Positions 46,164 through 56,879 of a stretch of 64,000 nucleotides of DNA are shown piece by piece. The notes beneath the pieces were generated by a model. It was not told where the DNA came from, did not search any database, and was given only the letters and a program-made list of their open reading frames with translations. The stretch is from Isoetes taiwanensis (taxonomy: Eukaryota > Streptophyta > Lycopodiopsida > Isoetales > Isoetaceae), in contig JAJEKV010000028.1 in the NCBI GenBank assembly GCA_021234155.1, positions 3,928,567-3,992,566 on the forward strand, given 5' to 3'. The translations under genes and the position numbers were made by a program. The first letter of the stretch is position 1. Every line of letters starts with the position of its first letter.

Positions 46164-46784
46164 ATGTCTCTCGTGAGTGCGCATCCATTGCTTTTACTTT
46201 TTTGTTTTGCTCTCGTAGTTCTTATATTTACACAGGAAACTTTACCATATCTAGCATCCTATTCAATCACAGATCGTTTAAAGGTACTTCTTGATGTAAA
46301 GCAGTCACATAATGCGATTTCTTGGAACATAGTTGTATCAACATATGCTCGAATTCTCGAATATAGGAAGTGCATTCATTTGTTTTTGCGTTTACAATGT
46401 TTTGATTTGAAGCCAGATGTTATGACATACAATAGTGTGGGATATAGTTGTAGGCGCTACGATTATTGGGATATATATAAAATTCATAAGGCTTGATGAC
46501 ATTGATCAAGTTTCTAGGGAAATTCATTTCAGGATGTGGTCTTATGGAACGCGTTGCTACCAGGGCTATCAGGTTATGCTGGTTACATAGATTGCAAAGA
46601 GGCTAGAAAAATATTTCTTGCAATGACACATGGGGACATGAAGCCAGATAAAGCGACTTACCTAAATATTATAGTCATTTGTACAACCGCAGGGGTTCTT
46701 GAAATTGGAAGTCTTGTCCATGCTTACTGGATAAAAGATACCCCTCAAACCACCCTTAACATAGCACCTATCGCCTCACTTTGA
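46164..46784 (+). pseudogene. Pentatricopeptide repeat (PPR) fragment
   Basis: NAISWNIVVSTYARILEYRK ... LKPDVMTYNSV and DVVLWNALLPGLSGYAGYID ... MKPDKATYLNII, then GVLEIGSLVHAYWIK, match PLS-type PPR motifs. PPR proteins bind organelle RNA. Stops and a frame change separate the two blocks near 46495. No E/DYW tail is seen. Confidence 0.82.
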
Positions 46785-47047
46785 TGTATAAAAAGACAAG
46801 AGTTTACCTATTAGAATCACCTTTAAAACTACCTCTAAATAGTACCTATTTTTAAAACCTTTAAAACCACATCTATAATAGCACATATTTCTGAAACGTT
46901 TAAAATCACCTTTAAGATTGCACCTATTTTTCACCTCATTTTGATATACAAAAAGACAAGAGTTTAGAGAATAGTTTGCCTATATAGAATCATTAAGATC
47001 ACCTTTAAAATAGTACCTATTTTTTTTTTTTTTTTTTTTTTTTTTTT
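46785..47047. repeat. Degenerate repeats ending in a T tract
   Basis: Units of ACCTTTAAAA / AGTACCTATTTTT recur, and TTTTGATATACAAAAAGACA and a near copy occur about 160 bp apart. The block ends in 28 T (47020-47047). Confidence 0.75.
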
Positions 47048-47389
47048 CGCACGTATAAGTTGACACTTTAAAGCAATTTGAAGCTGTCCACGTTGCCGCC
47101 AACTAGGAAATTTGTCCACGTTGAGAGCCTCATAGTCGTTAGATTTAATCTACGGTGGAAGAAAAACATAAAAATTCCAGCATGGCAGGGTAGCGTTGGA
47201 AGTTATCCCCGGGATAGAGAATTGGAATTGGCATTACGGCATTCTAGAAATCTAATTCGCATTACGGGAGAAAGTAGGTTTGAAAGCTCAGCATTGCTTA
47301 TTGCTATTATTTCAGAAGCTACATATTCCTTTGCTTGCTTTATGGATCGTTGTGCAGACCAATTCCTAAGCTTTGGAGGGATTCTAGTT

Positions 47390-48010
47390 CCGTGGCATCG
47401 CATGTGCAAGAAGAAAATGCTGGAAATTATGCAAAAGCCTTCCCTCTGTATATGAATGCCTTGGAGTATTTTCGAACCCACCTCAAATATGAAAAGAATC
47501 CCAAGATTATAGAGGCTATCACACAGAAATTCACTATCTGCGGGCGGGCTGAGGAGATCAGGGCAGTGTTAGAGGAAGGGGGAACTGCCGGCCCTACTTC
47601 TAATGGTGATGCAGCGGTAGCAACTAAGCCAAAGTCGAAGACAAACAAAGATGGTGAGTGCGATAGGGAAGACCCTGAGCAGGCTAAACTCAGGTCTGGC
47701 CTCAGTGCAGCTATAACCGAGAGAAGCCTAACGTTAGGTGGTCAGAAGTTGTTGGACTGGAGAATGCAAAGGAAGTTTTACAAGAGGCAGTCATACTACC
47801 TGTGAAATTCCCCCAGTTTTTGACAGGTGAGTCTTGTTGATGCATATTAATTGCAATTGGGATCATGGGTCCTGTTATAAAAGACAAATGGTTACCGTTG
47901 ATGGGTGTTCCAACTTACTAGCATTATATTTGATGCAGGGAAAAGCAAACCTTGGAGGGCCTTTTTGTTGTATGGACCACTTGGGACAGAAATCTTACCT
48001 TGCAAAAGCA
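47390..48010 (+). pseudogene. VPS4: VPS4/SKD1 AAA ATPase fragment
   Basis: The MIT domain reads ENAGNYAKAFPLYMNALEYF, THLKYEKNPKIIEAITQKFT and RAEEIRAVLEEGG. It is followed by [15 protein letters not shown] one-base loss then moves the frame to [20 protein letters not shown], which ends at a GTGAGT donor (about 47827). The next exon from 47939 reads KPWRAFLLYGP, but the Walker A motif (normally GPPGTGKS) is broken by a two-base loss before SYLAKAVATEADSTFF. VPS4 disassembles ESCRT-III. This copy lacks the rest of the ATPase and cannot work. Confidence 0.9.
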
Positions 48011-48395
48011 GTGGCCACGGAAGCAGATTCAACATTTTTCAGGTATTGGTTAAAGTTCTTTGGGATTTAGAAATGGTTGATTTGATCACGCCAATGAAAA
48101 CTGTCATGCAAATGATGGCTTGATGGGAAAAGCATCTGCAAATAGTGTTTACCTTGTTTGACCTTGAACTTTTCGTAATCAGTTTAGAACGAGGTTTTCC
48201 AGTTTCACATTCTCATAAAAGTATTTTGGATGAAGTATTAGTTTGTGAAGGTACGCCTACATACGCTCTGATTTTTACCAATATGGTGTTTTACACCTGG
48301 GGCAACAAGCAATGCACTAGAAGAGGATGAATATTGCTGAAAACCAGTATTCCCGTGACAAATTACTATTCCAAAGACATTTTGAAGTGCAACTT

Positions 48396-48746
48396 TTATG
48401 TGCAATGTGGAACTGATGATCTGAGAAGTTTTGCTATCGGATTTCTCTTGGGGGACAGTTTGAGACATTCCATGGCATCAACACCACGAGGAAACATAGT
48501 ATCTCCCACTGGGAAAATGAATTTGTCCCCCTCATATTGTATCCAGTTCTGAATAGCTTTTTCTACACTAAGCTCTTTATGAGGCACATTTGCAAACCAA
48601 GCAACATCCTTGCTCTTAGGCCAAGAAAATGGATTCTTGTACCCAAGTGGAGCAGGGATGAGACAATGAAGTTCTTCCTTTTCTGGTGGGCAATGTCGTT
48701 CTCTGTAGATAATGTTGGAATGTTGGAGCATGTGTAATGGGCACAC
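48396..48746 (-). pseudogene. PMT-type (DUF248) methyltransferase fragment
   Basis: The minus strand reads [60 protein letters not shown] and [15 protein letters not shown]. This is the N-terminal conserved block of plant Golgi PMT methyltransferases linked to pectin methylation. The membrane anchor and the SAM-binding core beyond this exon are absent. It faces against the VPS4 fragment next to it. Confidence 0.9.
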
Positions 48747-49380
48747 ATGAAGAATGACTCAGTGGACGAGTGCCAAAAGCCCATCAATGGGCCGGTAGCT
48801 CAGTGGTAGAGTACTTGGCTTGCAAGCAAGAGGTCCTGGGTTCGATCCCCAGCCTGTCCACCCAATCATAGAAAGCTCATTTCTCAACAGATAATTCTAT
48901 ACCCGATTGATGCAATGGACTTTAGGCCCTATTCGTTTTCTTTTTTCAACTCCATTAGATCACTTGTGTTGCGAAATAATATGCAACAAACTGTATGGTG
49001 TTGAAGCGTAAAGTAAAAGGCTGGAACTAGAAACCATGAACAGGGCATGATGACTTTCATGCCACACAAGACTTCAGATTCTCCGATCTAGCTACTGAAC
49101 ATATCAAGTGAGACAATGAAGTTCTTCCTTTTCTGGTGGGCAATGCCGTTCTCTGGAGATAAGTCTGTACCCGTTTGATGCAATGGACTTTAGGCCCTAA
49201 TTGTTTTCTTTTTTCAACTCCACTGGATCACTTGTGTTGCAAAATAATATGCAACAAACTGTATGGTGTTGAGACGTAAAGTAAAAGGCTGGAACTAGAA
49301 ACCATGAACAGGGCATGATGAATTTCATGCCACACAAGACTTCAGATTCTCCTATCTAGCTACTGAACATATGAAGTGCT
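48658..49380. repeat. Direct duplication around the tRNA
   Basis: GAGACAATGAAGTTCTTCCT starts at 48658 and 49111. The part starting GATGCAATGGACTTTAGGCC recurs at 48909 and 49178 and continues about 200 bp with few changes. Relative to copy 2, copy 1 has about 180 extra bases (near 48715-48890) holding the tRNA. The block is bordered by GATAAT on both sides. Confidence 0.88.
48789..48860 (+). tRNA. tRNA-Ala (UGC), tentative
   Basis: The 72-nt sequence folds as a cloverleaf. Acceptor GGGCCGG pairs with CCTGTCC (one mismatch, one G-U). The D arm is GCTC/GAGT with loop AGTGGTA. The anticodon stem CTTGG/GCAAG (one G-G clash) carries loop CTTGCAA with anticodon TGC. The variable loop is AGGTC and the T arm CTGGG-TTCGATC-CCCAG is perfect. 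A box (TAGCTCAGTGG) and B box (GGTTCGATCC) are present. The discriminator is A. The acceptor and anticodon-stem mismatches may mean a pseudo-tRNA, and no T-run terminator follows closely. Confidence 0.8.
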
Positions 49381-49399
49381 GGAATGAAGACGCAACTAC

Positions 49400-49735
49400 C
49401 TAAATACATTTTAAGGATTTGTTTGTGCAAGTTCTTTAATAAGTAGACCAGCATTTTCATTAGTCATCTAAGCTGTAACACTAGCATTTTCATTATAAAT
49501 AACAATGGATTTGTTACAGCTTATGCCACTGTCAAACCATCCAGTAGACGTGGATATCAGTGGCTTTATAGAATTAACCACAGCACCACAATAACATGTG
49601 ATCATCACTTGTTATGGCAATCATGGTATCTTCCTTCTTCTCTGGCGAGCAATAGTGGAGACTGTAGTTTTGGCCTGCTTTACATTACAGCAAAAAAAGC
49701 AAAAAGTACTGCATAAAAGTAAGTACATATGGTGT
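49400..49735. other. No recognised gene
   Basis: AT-rich flank between the duplicated block and a MITE-like element. Confidence 0.4.
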
Positions 49736-49736
49736 A

Positions 49737-50013
49737 GGGTCTTTTTTTATTGGTGGTGTACAATAAAGCAGTCTAGGACATAGGGTGCTTAACGGGTGCT
49801 GATTGCCCTTCAAGCTACCCTTCATTGCCCTTCCCTTGCCCTTCATTGCCCTTCAAAAAATATTAGGATGTTCTTTAGTTATGTATAACATAATGAGCAT
49901 ATTAGTAATGTGAAGCCCCGATCACACATGTTATCTATGAAGGTGCTGATTTAGTGCTTGAATTTCGTTTTTTTGTACACCACCAGCAAAAAAACCAAAA
50001 AAACACCCTGTAA
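49737..50013. mobile_element. MITE-like element
   Basis: Left GGGTCTTTTTTTATTGG then TGGTGTACAA and right TTGTACACCACCAGC then AAAAAACACCC form imperfect terminal inverted repeats. The interior has a CCCTTCATTG-type microsatellite (49805-49855). A possible short duplication (TGTA) flanks it. The GGG start with T-runs recalls Tourist/Harbinger MITEs, but this is not certain. Confidence 0.6.
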
Positions 50014-50130
50014 TGTTCATGAGCTTCTATAGGGTGGTTGGGTCCCAAAATAGACAGCTTCTTTCACCATTCTTAAGTTCCAGAGTTGACATATCCTTTG
50101 CTCTCGTGCTATGCCTTTTGTCCTAGCCAA

Positions 50131-50225
50131 CTTCAATTTGCAACTGTGGATAAAGATGGTTGGCTGCACACTGGGGACCTTGCTTATGTGGACAAAGATG
50201 GTTATTTATTCGTGGGTCAACTGCT
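50131..50225 (+). pseudogene. 4CL-like adenylating enzyme fragment
   Basis: LQFATVDKDGWLHTGDLAYV, then DKDGYLFVG, matches the GWLHTGD core motif of 4-coumarate:CoA ligase and related acyl-CoA synthetases. Only about 30 residues survive, followed by unrelated sequence. Confidence 0.75.
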
Positions 50226-50299
50226 AGAACCTCGCTGTGGATACTTATTATTACAAAAATCTTTTAGAAAGATTCTACATTTTATGTGACTGATTCATA

Positions 50300-52190
50300 T
50301 TCTGTTTCTGGCAAATTATTGCGTTGCCTCATGTTTTCCAAAATCGTGCATGCAACTTACAAGTGTTTCTGGTATGATACTCTTATGTTTCTTTCTAGCA
50401 ATTTGTATCACACTTCTCTCAATAATGAACTTCCTAGATTCTCAAATTGCACTGTAGTATAATATCCGAAATTGTGAAGACTAAAGTGCAGGCTACATGC
50501 TAGTTTCTTAATTCAGAACATGTCTTTTTCGTGCCTTTCAGCACTCCAAAATATAGAAAGATGATGCAACTTCAACGATCTCTGTTGCAACAGAAAGATG
50601 GCTAATGTTTCCAAGTAGCCTCATCTTAAACTTTTGCCTGTAAACCACAAAAACCAATGCTATTTAGTGCAGGTTCTTTTTGCTTATTCTTGCTTTTTGA
50701 TTATTTTTCTCTTATTTCATATTCATTGAGGAGGTTGAACGTTGATCATGGTTTTGATTTAAGCTCTTTACAGTCAGCTGGTATCTTTCACAATTTTGTT
50801 CAGCTGGCGCTATATCTCTGTGCACCCATCCTTATTTTTTTGCAGATGTGCTGGTAATTCTGCTTAATTTTCTACATGATGTTATTGATATTTTAGTTAT
50901 TTTGCCATGCACTTTGTATCATCTCTTTTTAAATCTTATCCTACTAGTCATTCAATGGTGCCTGCACCATTGCAATATGATCAGAAATGAAAAATCTATC
51001 TTCCATGGTTCAAAAGTTATGTACCTGCAGCATTATAGTATGATCAGAAATGCCAAATTGATGTTCTATAATCTAACTTTCATATGCATGATAATCTGAA
51101 GTAATTACAGAACAACATATTTTGTTTCTCCATTACATGAGATGTGTTGTATCCACATCCATGTGCAAAACAGAAGTTGAGGATTTTACTTTAAGACAAG
51201 CTTGCACATATTTACAATGTAGTTGCATTGCAAAATGCAGAGATTGCAGAGGTGCGAAGTGCAGAGATTGCATTGCAACCTCTCAGCCATGTAGCAGATA
51301 CAATATAGGCAAGAATGACAGTTCTCATTAGGTTGCAGAGGTGTTAACCATGCAACTTGGTCTTGGTTTAACAAAATTGATGCTCTCAACATTGCTAGTC
51401 TCAGCATACTTTTCCAGGATATTCATGTTTGCCTTATAGAGTAACTATTTCAGCCTTTCTAAGGCTAGAGTTGCTCTCACCTAGAGCCCCTCGCTGAACG
51501 CGGACTTGTACTACATAATCCCCTGGTCTCCAGTTCCCATGGTTAGTTTAAAGGATTGACGTGTCAAAGGATCTATGACAACGCAATAAACTCTAGCTAG
51601 GACATGAACCTATATTTTTGTTCTTCTACCCTTGGAGGAAACATTAAGGTATCAAAATAAACCAAATCAATTGATCTTCCAAATACATGAAATCACATAC
51701 AAATATAGGAATCATATACCTTACACTAATGTTTTGCAAGAAATATTACAACAGTCTATTTCCATCCCCCTTTACATCCCATTTTCCACTAAATCATTAG
51801 TAATCTTAAATTACACAACCTCTCGTTTGCCTAAGTACAACAATTCAATGCAATGTTAGTACAATAATTCAATGCGATGTTATAACATTTCATTACTGTT
51901 TTATTTTAGCAGAAGGTTCTGGAATGATGGTCTAGGAGGTAGAAATTTCCCTTTGATGCACTGAATGTGCCTTGCGTTCTTAGCATTAAGGAAAATGCAG
52001 TACTACCTGACCACGTGTGGGCTTTGTGCTAGGTCTATGACCTGGTGGAGCAGTATCTGTGTTCCTTGCACTCAGCATCAAACACTGGTTACATGGGAAG
52101 TTCATGATCCTCGAGGTCCGTCGAGGGCGGCTCCCAAAGCACCTTTCTGCGGAAGTCCCGAGCATGTCAATCAGCTAGCCTCTCTGTTGC
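50300..52190. other. No recognised gene
   Basis: AT-rich sequence. A short repeat of GATCAGAAATG(A/C)(A/C)AAA occurs near 50980 and 51040. Near 51235-51280, (A/T)GCAGAGATTGCA words repeat. No protein family is recognised. Confidence 0.4.
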
Positions 52191-52299
52191 TCTAGTATAG
52201 GGTACCGTAAAATTCCTGCCAAGTTAATGAGCATCTGGAGTAAGCCTCCGCATGTTCATAATCCAATCTCAGCTAAAACATGCAAGAAGTTGTCGCATG

Positions 52300-53480
52300 G
52301 GGGTTTGAATAGCCTATCAAACTAGCTGCAAGTAAAGTGGTAGATGCTCTGAGTCGACCTCCTCATCCCTACTATCTATTTCCACCTGGAAGTGCTTGAC
52401 CACATGCATATCCTCAGGCACAAGCACATAGTCCACCACACTAGATCTGCCCCCTGGTTTTCCTGCCTGCAAGTGTGCTTGCGGGAGGACAGCCACTGTG
52501 TTAGTCCATTGCAAATGACTAGGTCAAAGATACCGTAAAGCAAAAGCAACTGCCCACTATCGCGCATGACTTGATTGTCTGATGCCCCTGGCCAAGCTCC
52601 TTTTGCAGGGCACAACTGCAATACATCTTCAGCCGAGGGGTCAAACCTCAGGGGTTGTTCTACCTCGGTAGTGTCAACTGCTTTTGCTACCGTATGTCAC
52701 CATATAGATCGACATGGAGGTCTAGCCTATCCAGATCCGAATGGGTTTGATAGAAGCTGCTCTTGGCACATAGAAAGTAGCAAGCTGCCACAAAGAGAGG
52801 TTTACCACTACAGTTTCGCATGCACACCCATAGGTACTGGTTGTGCATGTCCGTCTTCCACAAGGAGATTGACTATGCCAGGGCTGTCCAGTAGTAGCAG
52901 GTGATCCCCCCATATCTCCGCTTTCCTATGCAATCATTGAAGACTGAGCTGCATTGGCATCCTGGCAAGTCTGATAGCCTGTGTCTTGCATGGTCCCCAT
53001 GAGGAAGATGAGGTCCATATTTGTAGCAAATGAATTGAGACTATCTTCCTTCTGTTATAGGAAGCCCCGAAAATTCCAAAAGACCATGCGGAGGCACAAT
53101 TCCTATTTGCCAGTAGGTGCTGCAGCTATAGATTCAGTGGTAGAGCGGTAAAAGTGGAAGCAACATGATGCGTGGAGGCAACGACAGCAGAGGCAACTAG
53201 AGCAGGGTGTGTGGTTCTAGCGGGCAAAGCAAGGGCATGGTCAGGAGTGGCTGAGGTCTCAGCAGAAGGGCCCCCAGGGTTCGTAGCATTTGCAACAGTG
53301 TTTGACGGCCGGAAGATCTGCATCTTGCCCTGCATCAGTCCTGCAACTCCTTCCTGTCTGCAGACGCTCTTAACTTTGGCCAACTCGTGGCTCCCACCTT
53401 CTTGTTATGCTGGGGTCAGAACTTGGTCAATATATAGGGAGGTTCCCTTCAACTGCCTGCCTTGACGTAGGATAGCTGCT
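52300..53480 (-). pseudogene. LINE ORF2 endonuclease-like remnant
   Basis: The minus strand, over several frames, reads ANAAQSSMIA near 52925 and RFDPSAEDVLQLCPAKG near 52610-52650, then SGQLLLLYGIFDLVICNGLT. It continues at 52470-52317 with GGRSSVVDYVLVPEDMHVVK and DSEHLPLYLQL. DP.ED...CPA, LL.L....DL.I.NG, SSVVDYVL and a final S-D/E-H-PL are marks of the APE-type endonuclease of LINEs and related elements. The catalytic SDH reads SEH. No reverse transcriptase follows before 52.2 kb, so it is truncated. Confidence 0.65.
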
Positions 53481-54261
53481 TGTCCTTCTTGACCGTGAAT
53501 GTGACTATCCAAGTGTGCTCAGGACATTGGGCACCATGGCGGTTCGCCTTGACAATGTGTACCCGTGTATGGAACGTCATTTGGTCGAGGATCAGGCATA
53601 ATCTTATATTATAATGTTATACCGTAAGTAGTGCACCGAGCCCTAAATTGGGCGGTCCGGATTAATCTACCCAACGGTGTAGATGATGTCACGTTAAAAG
53701 CCTTTTTAGCTAAAAAAAAAAAGCATGATTTGGTTTAACTAAAAAAAGGGTAGGGTTTTTCTTCACGGCAGGGCAGGAGCAGGGCAGGGCTATGGCATTC
53801 AAGAATCGAGATTTGTGAGCATTCGAGACCACCATGGCCGCAATAGTCCTTTGCAACCACCATAGGGCAGAAACGTCTCACTAACAACAAGATTGCGTAT
53901 TAAACGGGAGCAAATCATCGAAACGAGAGCAAAAGGAATATTCCTTAAAGATTCCCTTTTTTTTTTACAAAAGGGGGTAAAACGAGGTCAAAAAAAAAAG
54001 ATGGCATGAAATTCTATTTTGACCCCCCCCCAAACGACTAGTTTTTTTGTGCAACGAAAGAATTGACTTTTTTAAAGTGACACTTTTTTTAGCAAATAGA
54101 ATGTCCTTGAAGTATGTTTTAAGAGAGAAACTCTAATTTCAGAGGATAAAATATTTAACAAAAAATTGAAGTAAAATCTCTAACTGAAACTGTAGTATTC
54201 TCAAAATTTGAAGATAAAATCTTCATATTCACATGCAAAATTTACAGTTGTTTTCTAAGAC

Positions 54262-55010
54262 TCAGTTATGTACAAAAGTGTAAGGAGTGATGAAGGAGGG
54301 ATCCAGGACGTCATCATATTCATTTATGCCTTTCTCATCACCTTCACTTTTTTCACTGTCACTCGAGGAAGTGCTTGAGTTATCTTCCTCATCACTATCA
54401 ACAGATGGTGAAGCATTGCCACCACCACTCCCTTTCTCATCCTCTTCCTCGTAATTACAAGCCTTTTTAAGTAAATTGATAGTCCTCTGGCATAGATGAT
54501 TGTTAGATTTCAATTTAAAATCATAACACAATATAGTCACGTCATTAAGGTTCAGCTCATCCCTACAACCCACTTTCTTGGACTTTCTCCCTTTTCCTTG
54601 GCTTCTCATTTCTAACTCATATCTACCTTCAAAAGCATTTTCTGAGCGTGTTGCAAGCCAATGAATCTTGAGTTTAGTGACTAAGCCTACAACAATGGAG
54701 GCATGGGAGGTCTTGAAGGATAGCCTCCCCGCTTGACCTCCTTGTCCAGCAACCTTGGAGACATCTTTTATTGTCCCAAGCTTGACAAACTCGGAGTCAG
54801 CGTACCGTTTGTTCCCAGCGCTCTTGCAAACGTGTAGAAATGTGAGTGTGATGTACTTGCCACCTGCACCCGGTTACGAACCACTGCGTTTGAAAATTTT
54901 CATAAATCGCAGGCTCGTCTGTGTCAGCAGTCTGCTTCATTGGATGCGGTCGCTTGACTATCTTCAGCACTTTCTTTGGTGCCCTCTTGCTTCCTTCTTG
55001 CCTGCCACAT
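54262..55010 (-). pseudogene. Unrecognised protein with acidic-serine tail
   Basis: On the minus strand a frame from about 54860 to the stop at 54262 reads GAGGKYITLTFLHVCKSAGN, KRYADSEFVKLGTIKDVSKV, FKTSHASIVVGLVTKLKIHW and RDELNLNDVTILCYDFKLKS. It then has an acidic Ser-rich run (SVDSDEEDNSSTSSSDSEKS) and ends YTFVHN. A preceding stretch at 55005-54883 (GRQEGSKRAPKKVLKIVKRP) is in another phase and may be a separate exon. The order basic, globular, acidic suggests a nuclear factor, but I cannot name it. It may be captured cargo. Confidence 0.5.
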
Positions 55011-55227
55011 AAAAGATTAAAACAACACTGTTAAGAGTTGAAAAGGGATGAAAACTGTATTCCAGAATAAGAATTGAAGATTTGTGCGTTAAATGCAAGC
55101 AAAAAGGAGGAAAAACAGCTAGAAAATAGACGCACAAACATACTTTTTCATGTTATTTATTAACTAAAAAGTGGTTTTCCTAAGCTAAAAACAACAAAAA
55201 AAAGGGCACTATTTTCCAAAAATTCAA

Positions 55228-55592
55228 GATTTGTATTCCGGAATACACTTTGCCTTGAGACAAAGGGCAAAGTGTATTCCAGAATACACTTCCCTTTGAT
55301 CCGAAGGGCAAAGTGTATTCCAGAATACACTTTGCTCTTTTGACTGAAGGCAAAGTGTATTCCGGAATACACTTTGCCCTTCAGGTGAAAGGCAAAGTGT
55401 ATTCCGGAATACACTTTGCCTTCAGACAAAAGAGCAAAGTGTATTCTGGAATACACTTTGCCCTTCTGAGTGAGGGCAATGTGTATTCCGGAATACACTT
55501 TGCCCTTCTGAGTGAGGGCAATGTGTATTCCGGAATACACATTGCCTTTAGTCAAAAGGGAAAAGTGTATTCCGGAATACACTTTTCCCACA
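55228..55592. repeat. Palindromic tandem array, 42-bp period
   Basis: Nine copies of AAAGTGTATTCC / GGAATACACTTT (a perfect 24-bp palindrome in the best units) have TGTATTCC at 55232, 55273, 55314, 55356, 55398, 55440, 55482, 55524 and 55566. Because the period is 42 bp, both strands stay open and would read repeats of KVYSGIHFAL. Spacers vary between units. Confidence 0.95.
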
Positions 55593-56252
55593 AAATTAAA
55601 CTAACACGGGGACAAAAGACGTACTATGTACTTTACATGCTTACCTGTCCATAGTTTTCGGTATGTAAAGTGGAATATAGCAAATCAATATAGATTGGAA
55701 GGCGCTCGGGCTGGCGACTAAATCTCTGAAAGCGGAATACATGGCGAACCGCAATTTTTTCTCTAGCTACTATTCTGAAGAGATCAGTAGACACCGAAGA
55801 AAGATGAAAGCAAGGACAAAGGAGCAAATTGCAGATAAGGACCAACCTGGGACAAGCAAACAACATACTGAGGGCTTTGATTTAGACCTCTGACTTATTT
55901 TTTGCTAAATTATTTATTATTGGCTACAAAATACTGCCATATTTGATGTACTTAAAGAAAGTAATAAAAAAATTATTCTTATTTGTACCTTTTTTGGATG
56001 TCTTCGAATTCCTAGTGAAATTTCTGGTGTATTAATGTGTGGAATTTTGCCATTTTCAAGTGCTCTTTTCTACACATGCAAGATCATCACTTCAAAAGAA
56101 CCTAAAATGCACGATAAAATATTCTGTTCCACTTGAAATCCCCAACTTCTTTTGAAAATGATCAATTTTTAAATCTTGGTGTTTTTTTAAGGGAATCTTT
56201 GAAACGGGAGTGATGCAACACTCCCGTTTAATTTGCAATCGTGTTTAACATC

Positions 56253-56870
56253 GCAGTGGTGCATCTGAAGAAACATGGCAACCGCTTTGAGATAGCTTGC
56301 TTCAAGAACGAAGTCCTTTCATGGTGGTCTGGAGTGTATGTTACTCCCTTTTCCTAATACGAAGAAGAAAATAAAAGAAGCAAGAATCATACCTTAATCG
56401 GTTTTGCTCTTGTGAACTGCAGGGAAAAGGATTTAGATGAGGTTCTTCAATCACGTACTGTCTATTCGAACGTATCCAAGGGGGTCCTAGCCAAGTCCAA
56501 AGAGCTTCTCCAAGCTTTTGGAACCACGGATGAGAACAAAATTTGCCTTGAGGTGCTACGTCAGAATCATGACAAGTTATACATTTAAATCACAGAGATA
56601 AGTTCGTCCTTAGACAGATTTCCGAGGTCAATCAATCTCTCACCAAATACGATCTTGCTAAAGCTTTATTATGCAATGATGAACGTTATGTTTGTGAGAT
56701 GATCATGACCGAAGACCGCCGATTCATTTAAAATTGACTATGATCTCGTTCTCTTACATGTGATATGCATGATTCTTGAGAAAGGTGAACCGCAAGTGGG
56801 TGGAAAAGAAAGAGAAGCACAATTATCAAGTCAATTTCGTGATATAGCAACAACTATTGCATTTATTTCC
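56253..56870 (+). pseudogene. SBDS: SBDS ribosome-maturation factor fragment
   Basis: Exon 56253-56334 reads [20 protein letters not shown], then VLSWWSGV. It joins in phase, over a GTATGT...TGCAG intron, to exon 56423-about 56550 (EKDLDEVLQSRTVYSNVSKG, VLAKSKELLQAFGTTDENKI). A third piece near 56772-56860 reads ILEKGEPQVGGKEREAQLSS, then QFRDIATT. SBDS helps release eIF6 from new 60S subunits. Start and C-terminal domains are missing, and the interval 56560-56765 is unrelated. It is cargo of the 53602-58793 Helitron. Confidence 0.9.
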
Positions 56871-56879
56871 CTTGCGCTT

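Noticed and set aside
55160-55654. Proteins made of KVYSGIHFAL repeats
   Set aside because: The 42-bp palindromic period keeps both strands open. There is no start context, splice logic or non-repeat domain.
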